From positions 1 to 64,000 of the forward strand of contig NZ_JAATVV010000012.1 of assembly GCF_013184775.1 (NCBI RefSeq): a DNA stretch of 64,000 nucleotides, in the 5' to 3' direction. How positions within the stretch are numbered: the stretch's first letter is position 1; every line of letters begins with the position of its first letter. The notes below the pieces were generated by a model. It was given only the letters and a program-made list of their open reading frames with translations. It was not told the origin of the DNA and made no database searches. Positions 56,595 through 64,000 of this stretch are shown piece by piece. Made by a program: the position numbers and the translations under genes. This DNA is from Martelella sp. HB161492 (GTDB lineage: Bacteria; Pseudomonadota; Alphaproteobacteria; Rhizobiales; Rhizobiaceae).

Positions 56595-58514
56595 GTGACG
56601 GTACCGTCAAAAACGCGCCTGCTCGACAAGATCAACGTCCCGTCCGACCTCCGCGCGATCGATGATCGCGAGCTGCCGCAGCTGGCTCAGGAAGTTCGCG
56701 AGGCGATGATCGACGCTGTGTCGCGCACTGGTGGCCATCTTGGAGCCGGACTGGGCGTGGTCGAACTGACGCTTGCAATCCACAAGGTCTTCAACACGCC
56801 TGAAGACCGGCTGATCTTCGATGTCGGTCATCAGTGCTATCCGCACAAGATCCTGACCGGCCGGCGCAACCGGATGACGACTCTGCGCCAGGAAGACGGG
56901 CTTTCCGGCTTCACCCGCCGCGCCGAGAGCGAATATGACCCCTTCGGCGCAGGCCATTCGTCCACCTCGATTTCCGCAGGGCTCGGCATGGCCGTTGCGG
57001 CGGATCTCAAGGGCGAGACGCGCAATGTCATCTCCGTCATCGGCGATGGCGCCATGTCTGCCGGCATGGCCTTCGAGGCGCTCAACAATGCCGGTGCGCT
57101 CGGCGCACGCCAGATCGTCATTCTGAACGACAATGACATGTCGATTGCGCCGCCAACCGGCGCGCTCAGCGCCTATCTCGCCCGTCTCGCCTCGGGGCGC
57201 GCTTATCTCGAAATCCGTGATTTCTCCAAGCGGCTGACCCAGTATCTCGGCAAGTCCGTTGATAAGGCGATCTCGCGCGTGGTCGGCCATGCCCGTGGGT
57301 TTGTCACTGGCGGCACCATGTTCGAGGAGCTTGGTTTCTACCATATCGGCCCGATTGACGGCCATTCCTTCGAGCACCTGCTGCCCGTGCTGCGCAATGT
57401 CCGTGACAATGCCCATGGCCCGGTTCTGATCCATGTCGTCACGCAAAAGGGCAAGGGCTATGCCCCGGCAGAAGCGGCAGCCGACAAGTGCCACGCCGTC
57501 AGCCGTTTCGATGTGGTGACCGGTCATCAGACCAAGGCCAAGCCGAACGCGCCGAGCTATACCAGCGTCTTTGCCGAAGCACTGGTGCAGGAGGCAACGC
57601 ATGATGACAAGATCGTCGCCATCACCGCTGCCATGCCGTCAGGCACAGGTCTGGACAAGTTCCAGAACGTATTTCCGAAGCGGATCTTCGATGTCGGCAT
57701 TGCCGAACAGCATGCCGTCACCTTTGCCGCAGGACTTGCCACCGAGGGCATGAAACCCTTCTGCGCACTTTATTCGACCTTCCTGCAGCGCGGATATGAC
57801 CAGGTGGTGCATGACGTGGCGCTGCAAGGCCTGCCCGTGCGCTTCCCCATCGACCGTGCCGGATTTGTCGGCGCCGACGGGCCAACCCATGCCGGCTCCT
57901 TCGATACGACTTACCTTGCCACCCTGCCCGGTTTCGTTGTCATGGCCGCTGCCGACGAGGCAGAGCTGAAACATATGGTACGTACCGCTGCCGCCTATGA
58001 TGAAGGGCCGATTTCCTTCCGCTATCCGCGCGGCGAAGGCCGCGGCATCGAGATGCCCGCCCGCGGCGAAATCCTCCAAATCGGCAAGGGCCGCATCATG
58101 ACCGAGGGCACCAAGGTGGCGCTCCTGTCCTTTGGCACACGCCTTGGCGAAACCCTTGAGGCGGCACAGCTGCTCAATGCCGCCGGCCTTTCGACCACGG
58201 TGGCCGACGCGCGCTTTGCCAAGCCGCTGGACCTTGATCTGATCCGCCAGCTGGCCCGCCACCATGAAGTCCTGGTGACGATCGAGGAAGGTTCCGCCGG
58301 GGGCTTTGGTGCCCATGTGCTGCAATTCCTCGCCAATGAGGGCCTGATTGATCACGGCCTGAAGGTGCGGCAGATGGTGATGCCCGATCTGTGGGTCGAA
58401 CAGGCAAAGCCCGAAGCCATGTATGCCCGTGCCGGGCTTGATCGGGAAGGGATTGTCGACACGGTTTTTGCAGCCCTCGGCCAGACCCGCATTGCCACGG
58501 GCACGATCGGCTGA
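56595..58514 (+). CDS. dxs: 1-deoxy-D-xylulose-5-phosphate synthase
   Basis: About 639 residues. TPP-dependent first enzyme of the MEP isoprenoid pathway (pyruvate + glyceraldehyde-3-phosphate). [40 protein letters not shown] (TPP/Mg site), [16 protein letters not shown], and [20 protein letters not shown] are diagnostic. The GTG at 56595 with AGAGGCAAG upstream matches homologue length; an ATG at 56532 would add 21 odd residues. tlyA follows 55 bp later. Confidence 0.96.
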   Translation: MTVPSKTRLLDKINVPSDLRAIDDRELPQLAQEVREAMIDAVSRTGGHLGAGLGVVELTLAIHKVFNTPEDRLIFDVGHQCYPHKILTGRRNRMTTLRQEDGLSGFTRRAESEYDPFGAGHSSTSISAGLGMAVAADLKGETRNVISVIGDGAMSAGMAFEALNNAGALGARQIVILNDNDMSIAPPTGALSAYLARLASGRAYLEIRDFSKRLTQYLGKSVDKAISRVVGHARGFVTGGTMFEELGFYHIGPIDGHSFEHLLPVLRNVRDNAHGPVLIHVVTQKGKGYAPAEAAADKCHAVSRFDVVTGHQTKAKPNAPSYTSVFAEALVQEATHDDKIVAITAAMPSGTGLDKFQNVFPKRIFDVGIAEQHAVTFAAGLATEGMKPFCALYSTFLQRGYDQVVHDVALQGLPVRFPIDRAGFVGADGPTHAGSFDTTYLATLPGFVVMAAADEAELKHMVRTAAAYDEGPISFRYPRGEGRGIEMPARGEILQIGKGRIMTEGTKVALLSFGTRLGETLEAAQLLNAAGLSTTVADARFAKPLDLDLIRQLARHHEVLVTIEEGSAGGFGAHVLQFLANEGLIDHGLKVRQMVMPDLWVEQAKPEAMYARAGLDREGIVDTVFAALGQTRIATGTIG

Positions 58515-58569
58515 ATGGCTGACGCCGAAAGCGCTTGCGCCGGGCAGAAAAACCGTTCAAGGACCGCCT

Positions 58570-59322
58570 ATGTCCGGATCCCTCACCCCAATGCGCCTTG
58601 ACCAGCTTCTGGTCGCGCTCAACCGTTTCGACACGCGCTCGCGGGCGCGCGATGCGATCCAGCGCGGCACCGTGCAGGTTGACGGCCGGATTGCCAGAAA
58701 GCCCGGCGAAACGGTGGCGCCGGATGCCGACATCACCATCGACGATCCGGCCAGCCGCTATGTCTCGCGGGCAGCACTGAAACTGGTCCATGGCCTTGAG
58801 CATTTCGGCCTGTCGCCGGAAGGCTGCCATGGGCTTGATATCGGCGCCTCGACCGGCGGTTTCACGCAGGTTCTGCTGGAGGCCGGAGCATCACATGTGA
58901 CGGCTGTCGATGTCGGACACGGCCAGATGGCCGCGAAAATCGCCGATGACCCGCGCGTCACCAATCTTGAGGGGCTGAATGCCCGTCAACTTGCGCGAAC
59001 GGATATCGGCGATGGCCCTTTCGATTTCATCGTCTCCGATGTCTCCTTCATTTCGCTGAAACTGGCGTTGCCGCCGGCATTGGAGATCGCCGCTCCGGGG
59101 GCCTGCTGTGTGCTGCTGGTCAAGCCGCAATTCGAGGCAGGACGCGAGGCGATCGGCAAGAAGGGTCTGCTGAAGGACGCGGCTCTGGGCGCAGCGGTGG
59201 CAAAAGATCTGGAGAGCTGGCTGGTGCAGACCTGCGGCTGGAAAAGTCTCGGAGTGACCACTTCCCCCATTGAAGGCGGCGACGGCAATATCGAATATCT
59301 GCTCGGCGGCAGAAAGTCTTGA
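58570..59322 (+). CDS. tlyA: TlyA-family rRNA 2'-O-methyltransferase
   Basis: A 250-residue protein: S4 RNA-binding domain (MRLDQLLVALNRFDTRSRAR, GTVQVDGRIARKPGE), then a Rossmann methyltransferase with HGLDIGASTGGFTQVLLEAG and FIVSDVSFISLKLALP. TlyA enzymes methylate 16S/23S rRNA ribose and are also annotated as hemolysin A. AAGGACCG precedes the ATG at 58570. In operon with dxs and the next rRNA methylase gene, 17 bp away. Confidence 0.94.
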   Translation: MSGSLTPMRLDQLLVALNRFDTRSRARDAIQRGTVQVDGRIARKPGETVAPDADITIDDPASRYVSRAALKLVHGLEHFGLSPEGCHGLDIGASTGGFTQVLLEAGASHVTAVDVGHGQMAAKIADDPRVTNLEGLNARQLARTDIGDGPFDFIVSDVSFISLKLALPPALEIAAPGACCVLLVKPQFEAGREAIGKKGLLKDAALGAAVAKDLESWLVQTCGWKSLGVTTSPIEGGDGNIEYLLGGRKS

Positions 59323-59339
59323 AAGGACATAAAGACAGC

Positions 59340-60587
59340 ATGAGCGCTGAAACCGTAACGATCGAGAGGCTCGGCAGCCAGGGTGACGGAATCGCCAGGG
59401 GACCCGTCTTCGTGCCGTTCACCCTGCCGGGCGAAGAGGTGATGATCGCCCGAAACAAGGACCACGGCACATTGCTGGCGCTGAAGACGCCCGCACCGGA
59501 GCGCATTGCGCCGGTCTGTCGGCACTTCGGCCCGGATGGCACGAACGGCACCTGCGGCGGGTGTTCGCTGCAGCATCTGGGGCCTGAGGGCTATCGGGCG
59601 TTCAAGACCGCACTTGTCACCGATGCCCTCGCCTTTCACCATATCGACTGTCCCGTCGAACCATTGGTGGAGGCGGCACCGGGTGAGCGCCGGCGGGCCA
59701 GTTTTGCCGGACGGAAGACGGAGACAGGAATTGTCTTCGGCTTTTCAAGCCCTTCAAGCCATCACATTGTTGCCATTGAGGAATGTCCGGTCCTGCTGCC
59801 CTCGCTGGTGGCACGCTTTTCTGCCTTCAAGCTGCTGGCAGGTATCCTTGCCTCCAGTGCCGAGCCGTTCCGCATCGCGGTTCTGGAGACGGCAACAGGT
59901 CTCGATATCGCCTTTTCGGGGCTGAAAAAGCCTTCGGAGAAACGCCGTCAGGCGGCCATCAAGGCGGCGCTGACCCTGAAGGGCATTGCCCGGCTGTCGA
60001 TCGACGACGAAATCCTCGTGGAACCCGACAAGCCGACCCTTGCCATTGACGGTGTCGCGCTGGTGCCGCCGCCGGCAGCCTTCAGTCAGGCCAGCATCAC
60101 CGCCGAGGAGACGATGGCACGACTCGTTCTTGCACACCTTGCCGGTTCGAAACGGGTTGCCGATCTATTTTCCGGCTTCGGTACATTTGCGTTGCGACTG
60201 GCGCGCGAGGCGCGCGTTCACGCGGTGGAATCGAGCGCTCCGGCGCTTGGCGCACTCGATCACGCCGCGCGCAACCAGCAGGGGCTCAAGCCGGTCAGCG
60301 TCGAGCGGCGCGATCTTTTCCGCCGGCCCTTGATGCCGCAGGAACTGAAAATCTTTGACGGTGTCGTCTTCGACCCGCCACGCGCAGGCGCCCGCGAACA
60401 GGCGGAAGAACTGGCCCGTTCGATCGTGCCGAAGATTGTTGCTGTCAGCTGCAACCCGGCGACCCTCGCCCGCGACCTGGAGATCCTTGTTGCTGGCGGC
60501 TATCGGGTCGACAGCATCACCCCGATCGACCAGTTCCTCTGGAGCCCCCATGTCGAGGCCGTTGCCTGCCTCACGAAACAGGTCTGA
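59340..60587 (+). CDS. RlmD/RumA-type 23S rRNA (uracil-5-)-methyltransferase
   Basis: About 415 residues of the TrmA/RlmC/RlmD family. TRAM-like N-terminus (VTIERLGSQGDGIARGPVFV), Fe-S cysteines in VCRHF and GTCGGCSLQH, SAM-binding VADLFSGFGTFALRLA, substrate Asp region VVFDPPRAGA, catalytic Cys in VAVSCNPATLARD. Methylates U in 23S rRNA or tRNA; which site cannot be told. The ATG at 59340 has GAAAGGA about a dozen bases upstream. Confidence 0.92.
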   Translation: MSAETVTIERLGSQGDGIARGPVFVPFTLPGEEVMIARNKDHGTLLALKTPAPERIAPVCRHFGPDGTNGTCGGCSLQHLGPEGYRAFKTALVTDALAFHHIDCPVEPLVEAAPGERRRASFAGRKTETGIVFGFSSPSSHHIVAIEECPVLLPSLVARFSAFKLLAGILASSAEPFRIAVLETATGLDIAFSGLKKPSEKRRQAAIKAALTLKGIARLSIDDEILVEPDKPTLAIDGVALVPPPAAFSQASITAEETMARLVLAHLAGSKRVADLFSGFGTFALRLAREARVHAVESSAPALGALDHAARNQQGLKPVSVERRDLFRRPLMPQELKIFDGVVFDPPRAGAREQAEELARSIVPKIVAVSCNPATLARDLEILVAGGYRVDSITPIDQFLWSPHVEAVACLTKQV

Positions 60588-60594
60588 GGCAAAG

Positions 60595-60621
60595 AAAAAG
60601 GCCGGAGACGTTGCTCCGGCC
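60595..60621 (-). terminator. Terminator of the first BA14K gene
   Basis: GGCCGGAG / CTCCGGCC with a 6-nt loop; on the minus strand it is followed by TTTTTCTTTG, a good rho-independent signal for the leftward BA14K gene and possibly for the rightward methylase as well. Confidence 0.82.
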
Positions 60622-60645
60622 CATTTCACATCCGATATCGGCTAT

Positions 60646-61083
60646 TCAGTAATAGGGCGAATAGCACTGCTGACGCGGCCCGTTATAGGGCTGATAGCTA
60701 TTGTCATAGGCCCGATAGGACTTGTAGCGATCCTCGCACCACTGGTAGTGGCGCGGATTGATGTTGCCTCCGGGCGCAGCATTATTGGCATTGTTTCCTG
60801 CAGCAACCGCTCCGCCAATGATCAGCGCCGTGGCTCCGAGCGCTGCCAGGGGAACCCAGGCATTCCCGTTCCAGCCCCAGTTGCTGTGCGGGGGCGGACC
60901 TGGCGGCGGGCGATAGCCGCCATGGCCGGGCGGTGGCCCCTGGACCGTGATAATATTCGGCTGATCGCCGGAAACGGGTGTTGCGATGACCGGCATGGCA
61001 CTGGCTGGCACGGCAACCGCAGCAACACAGACCATGGCAAAGGCACCGACAAGGGTCTTTTTTGCGTAATCGAGCATTCTCAT
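60646..61083 (-). CDS. BA14K-family protein, copy 1
   Basis: About 145 residues: signal peptide ([20 protein letters not shown], cleaved near ASAMP), a Pro/Gly-rich linker ([16 protein letters not shown]), a membrane-like helix [21 protein letters not shown], and the C-terminal BA14K domain [38 protein letters not shown] with two Cys. BA14K was named for a Brucella 14-kDa immunoreactive protein with lectin-like activity; the role elsewhere is unclear. AGAGGAG precedes the ATG. C-terminal domain is almost identical to copy 2. Confidence 0.88.
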   Translation of the reverse strand: MRMLDYAKKTLVGAFAMVCVAAVAVPASAMPVIATPVSGDQPNIITVQGPPPGHGGYRPPPGPPPHSNWGWNGNAWVPLAALGATALIIGGAVAAGNNANNAAPGGNINPRHYQWCEDRYKSYRAYDNSYQPYNGPRQQCYSPYY

Positions 61084-61264
61084 ACTCCTCTTGACCGATA
61101 ACAAACGCATATGTCAGCCATCGGTTCCAGGGAAGATGCTGAATCTGCGTTGCTGCAAGAAAGCTAACAAATGCTTTCTGAACCGCAAATTAACATCGAT
61201 GGCCCGAGCGCGCCGTTTACACGGTCGATGCATGAAGGGCTGCCCGTTCCATGCACATATGAAA

Positions 61265-61289
61265 AAGGCCGGAAACGCGTTCCGGCCTT
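61265..61289 (-). terminator. Terminator of the second BA14K gene
   Basis: AAGGCCGGAA / TTCCGGCCTT, perfect 10-bp stem with loop ACGCG; on the minus strand followed by TTTCATATG. 18 bp beyond the copy 2 stop. Confidence 0.8.
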
Positions 61290-61307
61290 CTTCGCATCTG
61301 TCCCCGG

Positions 61308-61814
61308 TCAGTAATAGGGGGAGTAACACTGCTGCCGCGGCCCGTTATAGGGCTGATAGCTGTTGTCATAGGCCCGATAGGATTTATAGCGGTCCTCGCA
61401 CCACTGGTAATGGCGCGGATTGATGTTGCCTCCGGGCGCGGCATAGCCGTTATTGTTGTTGCCGGCCGCAATCGCACCACCGATGATCAGCGCGCCCGCG
61501 CCCAGGGCAGCCAGAGGCACCCAGCCATTGCCATTCCAGCCCCAGCCATTATAGGGCGGCGGGCCAGGCGGCGGACCCCAGCCACCACGCGGCGGTGGGC
61601 CGCCCCAGCCTCCACGCGGCGGCGGGCCACCCCAGCCTCCGCGCGGCGGCGGACCGCCATGCCATCCGCGGCCGGGCGGCGGGCCCTGCACGTTCACAAT
61701 GGCACCGTGGTGATCCGGTGCCGAGATCGGCATGGCATTTGCCGGCAAGGTGGCAGCAGCCACCAGAGCGGCTGACATCAGACCGATCACAGTGTTCTTC
61801 ACATATCCACGCAT
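61308..61814 (-). CDS. BA14K-family protein, copy 2 (with GGPPPRGGW repeats)
   Basis: About 168 residues. Signal peptide ([20 protein letters not shown], cleaved near ANAMP), then three tandem copies of the nonapeptide GGPPPRGGW (27-bp DNA repeats, about 61588-61680), a hydrophobic helix [21 protein letters not shown], and a BA14K domain that differs from copy 1 by almost nothing (both end [10 protein letters not shown]). AGGAGTAGGACC precedes the ATG at 61814. Has its own terminator, so the three BA14K genes are probably separate units. Confidence 0.88.
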   Translation of the reverse strand: MRGYVKNTVIGLMSAALVAAATLPANAMPISAPDHHGAIVNVQGPPPGRGWHGGPPPRGGWGGPPPRGGWGGPPPRGGWGPPPGPPPYNGWGWNGNGWVPLAALGAGALIIGGAIAAGNNNNGYAAPGGNINPRHYQWCEDRYKSYRAYDNSYQPYNGPRQQCYSPYY

Positions 61815-62070
61815 GGTCCTACTCCTATTCATCGGAGATAAACGCTACGGCGGTAACCCGGTTCCAGCAAAACACTGCCGGTCCGCCACTCGATGTCCTG
61901 ATCTAGCAAAAGCGAGCTGAACCGGAACTTAACGGGGGCCTTGTAGAGAAATGACGGGCTGAGCCGGAACGACAGGGCATTGCCGGCAAAGCAAGAGGCG
62001 CAGAATAGAGATGGTGACACCTCCCTTGTGTGGCCGGCGCGAAGGGCAGCGCCCGGCGCGCGCCATGCTC

Positions 62071-62580
62071 CTAGTAATAGGGTGAGAAGCACTGCTGCCG
62101 CGGACCACCATAGGACTGGAACGTATTGTCGGCGGGGCGATAGGACCGGTAGGCCTCGGCACACCAGTCGTAGTGACGCGGATTGATGCCGCTGGTGATC
62201 GGCGCGGTGAACTGATTGCTGGTGTTGTTCGATGCGGCGATGACACCGCCCAGGATCAGTGCACCCGCCCCCAGCACGGCAGCGGGGACCCAGTCATCAT
62301 CTCTGCCGTCGCTTCTGTACCGTTCGGGCGGGGGTGGAGGAAGATCGCGGTAATAATAGTCGTCCTCGTAGTAATAGTAGCCCGGCTCCTCATACCAGTA
62401 GCCCGCCCTGGGCCCGTCGTACCAATAGCCGCCCCGCGACTGTACCTTGATCACATGCTGAGCGCTGCCAGTGCCAGGCGCCGCGGCGAGCGGCATTGCT
62501 TGGGCTGGCGCCGTGGTCTGCGTGACGAACACCAGCGCCAAGCCGCCAATGAGAGATCTTGCTGCATTTCCGGTCATCAT
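62071..62580 (-). CDS. BA14K-family protein, copy 3 (tyrosine-rich)
   Basis: About 169 residues: signal peptide (SLIGGLALVFVTQTTAPAQA), then an unusual aromatic-acidic segment (GYWYEEPGYYYYEDDYYYRD) and a Pro run in place of the Gly/Pro linker, a hydrophobic helix WVPAAVLGAGALILGGVIAA, and the BA14K domain INPRHYDWCAEAYRSYRPAD ending PRQQCFSPYY. More diverged than copies 1 and 2. Start: two adjacent ATGs at 62580 and 62577; no strong ribosome site. Confidence 0.85.
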   Translation of the reverse strand: MMTGNAARSLIGGLALVFVTQTTAPAQAMPLAAAPGTGSAQHVIKVQSRGGYWYDGPRAGYWYEEPGYYYYEDDYYYRDLPPPPPERYRSDGRDDDWVPAAVLGAGALILGGVIAASNNTSNQFTAPITSGINPRHYDWCAEAYRSYRPADNTFQSYGGPRQQCFSPYY

Positions 62581-62753
62581 CAATGGTCCGTCGGTTCGAG
62601 AGATGAAAGCACAATCCGCGACTGGCGGAAGAGACCGGCGCGTCTGCCTCACGACAAGATCAGCAAAGGAACCGGCTCCAGCTCGGCTCTAGCGACCTAA
62701 GCAGACGAATTGCGGGCCTTTTCCCGGCATTGATGAAATATAAGGAAACAATA

Positions 62754-62779
62754 AGGGCGCCACCCTTCGGCGACGCCCT
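62754..62779 (-). terminator. Terminator of the siderophore-binding-protein gene
   Basis: AGGGCG / CGCCCT arms with additional pairing inside; on the minus strand followed by TATTGTTTCCTTAT. 35 bp beyond the stop. Confidence 0.6.
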
Positions 62780-62814
62780 CCCTGGCTGTCTGCACTGTCG
62801 GCGGTGATGGCCGG

Positions 62815-63747
62815 TCAGTCTTTTGCCTCGCCCTTCAGCCGTGCGGCGACCTGATCCACCAGCGCCTGTTCCGCATAAAGTCCACCTGTCGTCAGATAAA
62901 GCAGACCGCCATCGGGATAGATGACCTGCCCCTTTTTCCAGGCGGTGGTCTGGTCGACGAGATCATTGTCGAGCAGCACCGAAGCCGCAGTGCCGGTCTG
63001 GCCGATCGTGGCGTCGCGATCGAGGACATAGAGCCAGTCCGGATTGGTCTTCAGAATATATTCGAAGGAAACCGCCTGCCCGTGCGTGCCGACATCGAGG
63101 CCCGGATCGGCAGCCGCAAAGCCATAGAGATCATAGACATTGCCAAAACGCGAACCAGGCCCGAAAGCCGAGACCTTGCCGCCGGTGGTCAGCAGCACCA
63201 GTGCCGTACCGGCATTCTCCGTCAGTCCCTGCAGCGCGGTCACGGATTGTTCAAGCGCCGAAATCCTTGCCTCAACCTCGTCCTGGCGGTCAAAGATCTG
63301 GCCGAGCGTGCGGGCATTGGCCTCAACGCTGTCAAGGAAGTGCGCATTGTCGATGGTCAGGTCGATGGTCGGTGCAATCTTCGCCAGATCGGCATATTTC
63401 GGCTGCGAACGGCCGGCGACAATGATGAGATCCGGCTGAAGCGCATTGACCGCCTCGAAGTCCGGTTCGAACAGCGAGCCGACCTTGTCATAATCATCGC
63501 CGGCATATTGCTTCAGTTCGTCCGGCAATGGTGCACTCGGGACACCGGCCACTTTCACATCCAGTGCATTCAGCGTGTCCAGCGAGGCAAGATCGAAAAC
63601 AACCACAGTCTTGGGATCACGCTCGACCTGCGTTGTGCCACTGGCATGGGTGACCGAGATCATTTCAGCAAGCGAGGGCAGCGCGGTGAAGGCCCAAAGG
63701 GCCGCCGCAAGAGACAGGCGGCTGAGGGCAGACGGTATCAGGGACAA
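62815..63747 (-). CDS. Iron-siderophore ABC transporter substrate-binding protein (FatB/CeuE-like)
   Basis: A 310-residue class III periplasmic binding protein. Signal peptide cleaved near PSLA-EM; then VVVFDLASLDTLNALDVKVAGVP, LQPDLIIVAGRSQPKY, a long linking helix (EVEARISALEQSVTALQGLT), ALVLLTTGGKVSAFGPGSRFG and LKTNPDWLYVLDRDATIG. These match the catecholate-siderophore binders FatB, CeuE and YclQ. The start is TTG at 63747 with AGGAG before it; no in-frame ATG would keep the signal. A RirA-like operator overlaps the promoter region, and a membrane transporter lies upstream. Confidence 0.9.
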   Translation of the reverse strand: MSLIPSALSRLSLAAALWAFTALPSLAEMISVTHASGTTQVERDPKTVVVFDLASLDTLNALDVKVAGVPSAPLPDELKQYAGDDYDKVGSLFEPDFEAVNALQPDLIIVAGRSQPKYADLAKIAPTIDLTIDNAHFLDSVEANARTLGQIFDRQDEVEARISALEQSVTALQGLTENAGTALVLLTTGGKVSAFGPGSRFGNVYDLYGFAAADPGLDVGTHGQAVSFEYILKTNPDWLYVLDRDATIGQTGTAASVLLDNDLVDQTTAWKKGQVIYPDGGLLYLTTGGLYAEQALVDQVAARLKGEAKD

Positions 63748-63765
63748 GGGTGCTTCTCCTATTCT

Positions 63766-63780
63766 TGACTTTATTCATCA
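63766..63780. promoter_or_regulatory. RirA-type iron-responsive operator candidate
   Basis: TGA-CTTTATTCA-TCA fits the rhizobial IRO pattern TGA-N9-TCA, 19 bp upstream of the start codon of the siderophore-binding protein. The surroundings are AT-rich for this genome, as expected of a promoter. Confidence 0.45.
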
Positions 63781-63829
63781 ACATATTGAAACCGATGAAC
63801 AAGGCAAGATCGGAGATCCGTTTTTCACC

Positions 63830-64000
63830 TCACATTTGCGTGCCCGGTCTGAGGGCGGAACGTGCCCTGAGCCCAGCCAGACACCAGACGGCGGTGAGCG
63901 CAACAAGTGCCAACATGACAACAGCGACCAGAGCCACCACGAAACCCAGTCTGGCAAGACAAAGACTGAAAAGCAGCGGCGCCACTGCCGTTGCAAGATT
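63830..64000 (-). CDS. Membrane transporter (MFS-like), C-terminal end only
   Basis: The frame enters from beyond the window and ends with TGA at 63832-63830, giving the last 56 residues: NLATAVAPLLFSLCLARLGF, a long hydrophobic helix (VVALVAVVMLALVALTAVWC) and a short basic tail RARSALRPGTQM. This is the appearance of the last one or two helices of an MFS permease, but any polytopic protein is possible. About 80 bp upstream of the siderophore-binding gene on the same strand, so a siderophore exporter or importer is a reasonable guess. Confidence 0.55.
   Translation of the reverse strand, partial: NLATAVAPLLFSLCLARLGFVVALVAVVMLALVALTAVWCLAGLRARSALRPGTQM

Noticed and set aside
61588-61680. 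27-bp tandem repeat read as a CRISPR or minisatellite
   Set aside because: The units are in frame and encode GGPPPRGGW in a real BA14K gene; there are no spacers.
63778-63996. 72-codon leftward frame at the right edge
   Set aside because: Trp/Ser-rich and out of frame with the better-supported transporter C-terminus (63830-64000).

Overview
The window is a gene-dense (about 60% GC) piece of an alphaproteobacterial chromosome of the order Hyphomicrobiales (Rhizobiales), most like the Rhizobiaceae. The evidence is a CcrM-type GANTC methyltransferase, the block mutY / DciA-like DUF721 / DsbA / smc, an aa3 oxidase operon running ctaC-ctaD-ctaB-coxF-ctaG-ctaE-DUF983-surf1-ispH-thrB-rnhA, invasion-associated protein IalB, BA14K-family proteins, bioMNY, and the order xseB-pirin-dxs-tlyA-rRNA methylase. 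A genus cannot be fixed by eye; Martelella or Hoeflea-like lineages fit. Nothing looks like a prophage, plasmid or IS element, and I see no rRNA or CRISPR array.

Layout. 1-4141: the tail of an autotransporter barrel, a large exported Sel1/TPR/CHAT (caspase-like) protein and tRNA-Gln. 4346-9421: an MBL hydrolase, ppdK, and an exported HAD phosphatase with a well-formed PhoB box. 9653-18740: smc, dsbA, DUF721, mutY, two HAD phosphatases and ccrM. 18801-25861: a lipoprotein, thrC, an M16 peptidase, a RimJ-like acetyltransferase and a membrane GGDEF/EAL protein whose catalytic signatures are degraded. 26054-32118: a zinc-ribbon metallopeptidase, yqgE, a set of periplasmic or redox genes (DsbD-alpha, peroxiredoxin, SodC) and an unknown membrane protein. 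32119-41737: a long leftward run of Dabb, rnhA, thrB, ispH, surf1 and the cytochrome aa3 oxidase genes. 42088-48337: ialB, tldD, a marR-GNAT pair with a palindromic operator, an unusual MerR-P-loop ATPase fusion, a UPF0303 protein and pdxH. 48603-60587: fabI, a phosphatase, aroC, a YcaQ-like DNA glycosylase, bioMNY, a thioesterase, xseB, pirin, dxs, tlyA and an rRNA methylase. 60646-64000: three BA14K paralogues in a row, then an iron-siderophore binding protein and the end of a membrane transporter.

How the genes work together. The leftward 32-42 kb run builds the terminal oxidase: structural subunits (CtaC, D, E), heme O synthesis (CtaB), copper delivery (CtaG) and assembly (SURF1). IspH and Dxs are the last and first enzymes of the MEP isoprenoid pathway, which also supplies the farnesyl group used by CtaB. 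ThrB and ThrC are the last two steps of threonine synthesis at two loci. BioMNY imports biotin. The accessory content sits mainly at the ends (the CHAT locus, the BA14K array and the siderophore locus) and in the 44-47 kb regulator region.

The points most worth following are the MerR-ATPase fusion with a 19-bp-spaced dyad promoter, the CHAT protein beside an autotransporter, a three-copy intergenic repeat that supplies TAG stop codons to its neighbours and whose core is inverted in one copy, and several readable operators (PhoB, FNR/FixK-like, MarR, RirA-like).
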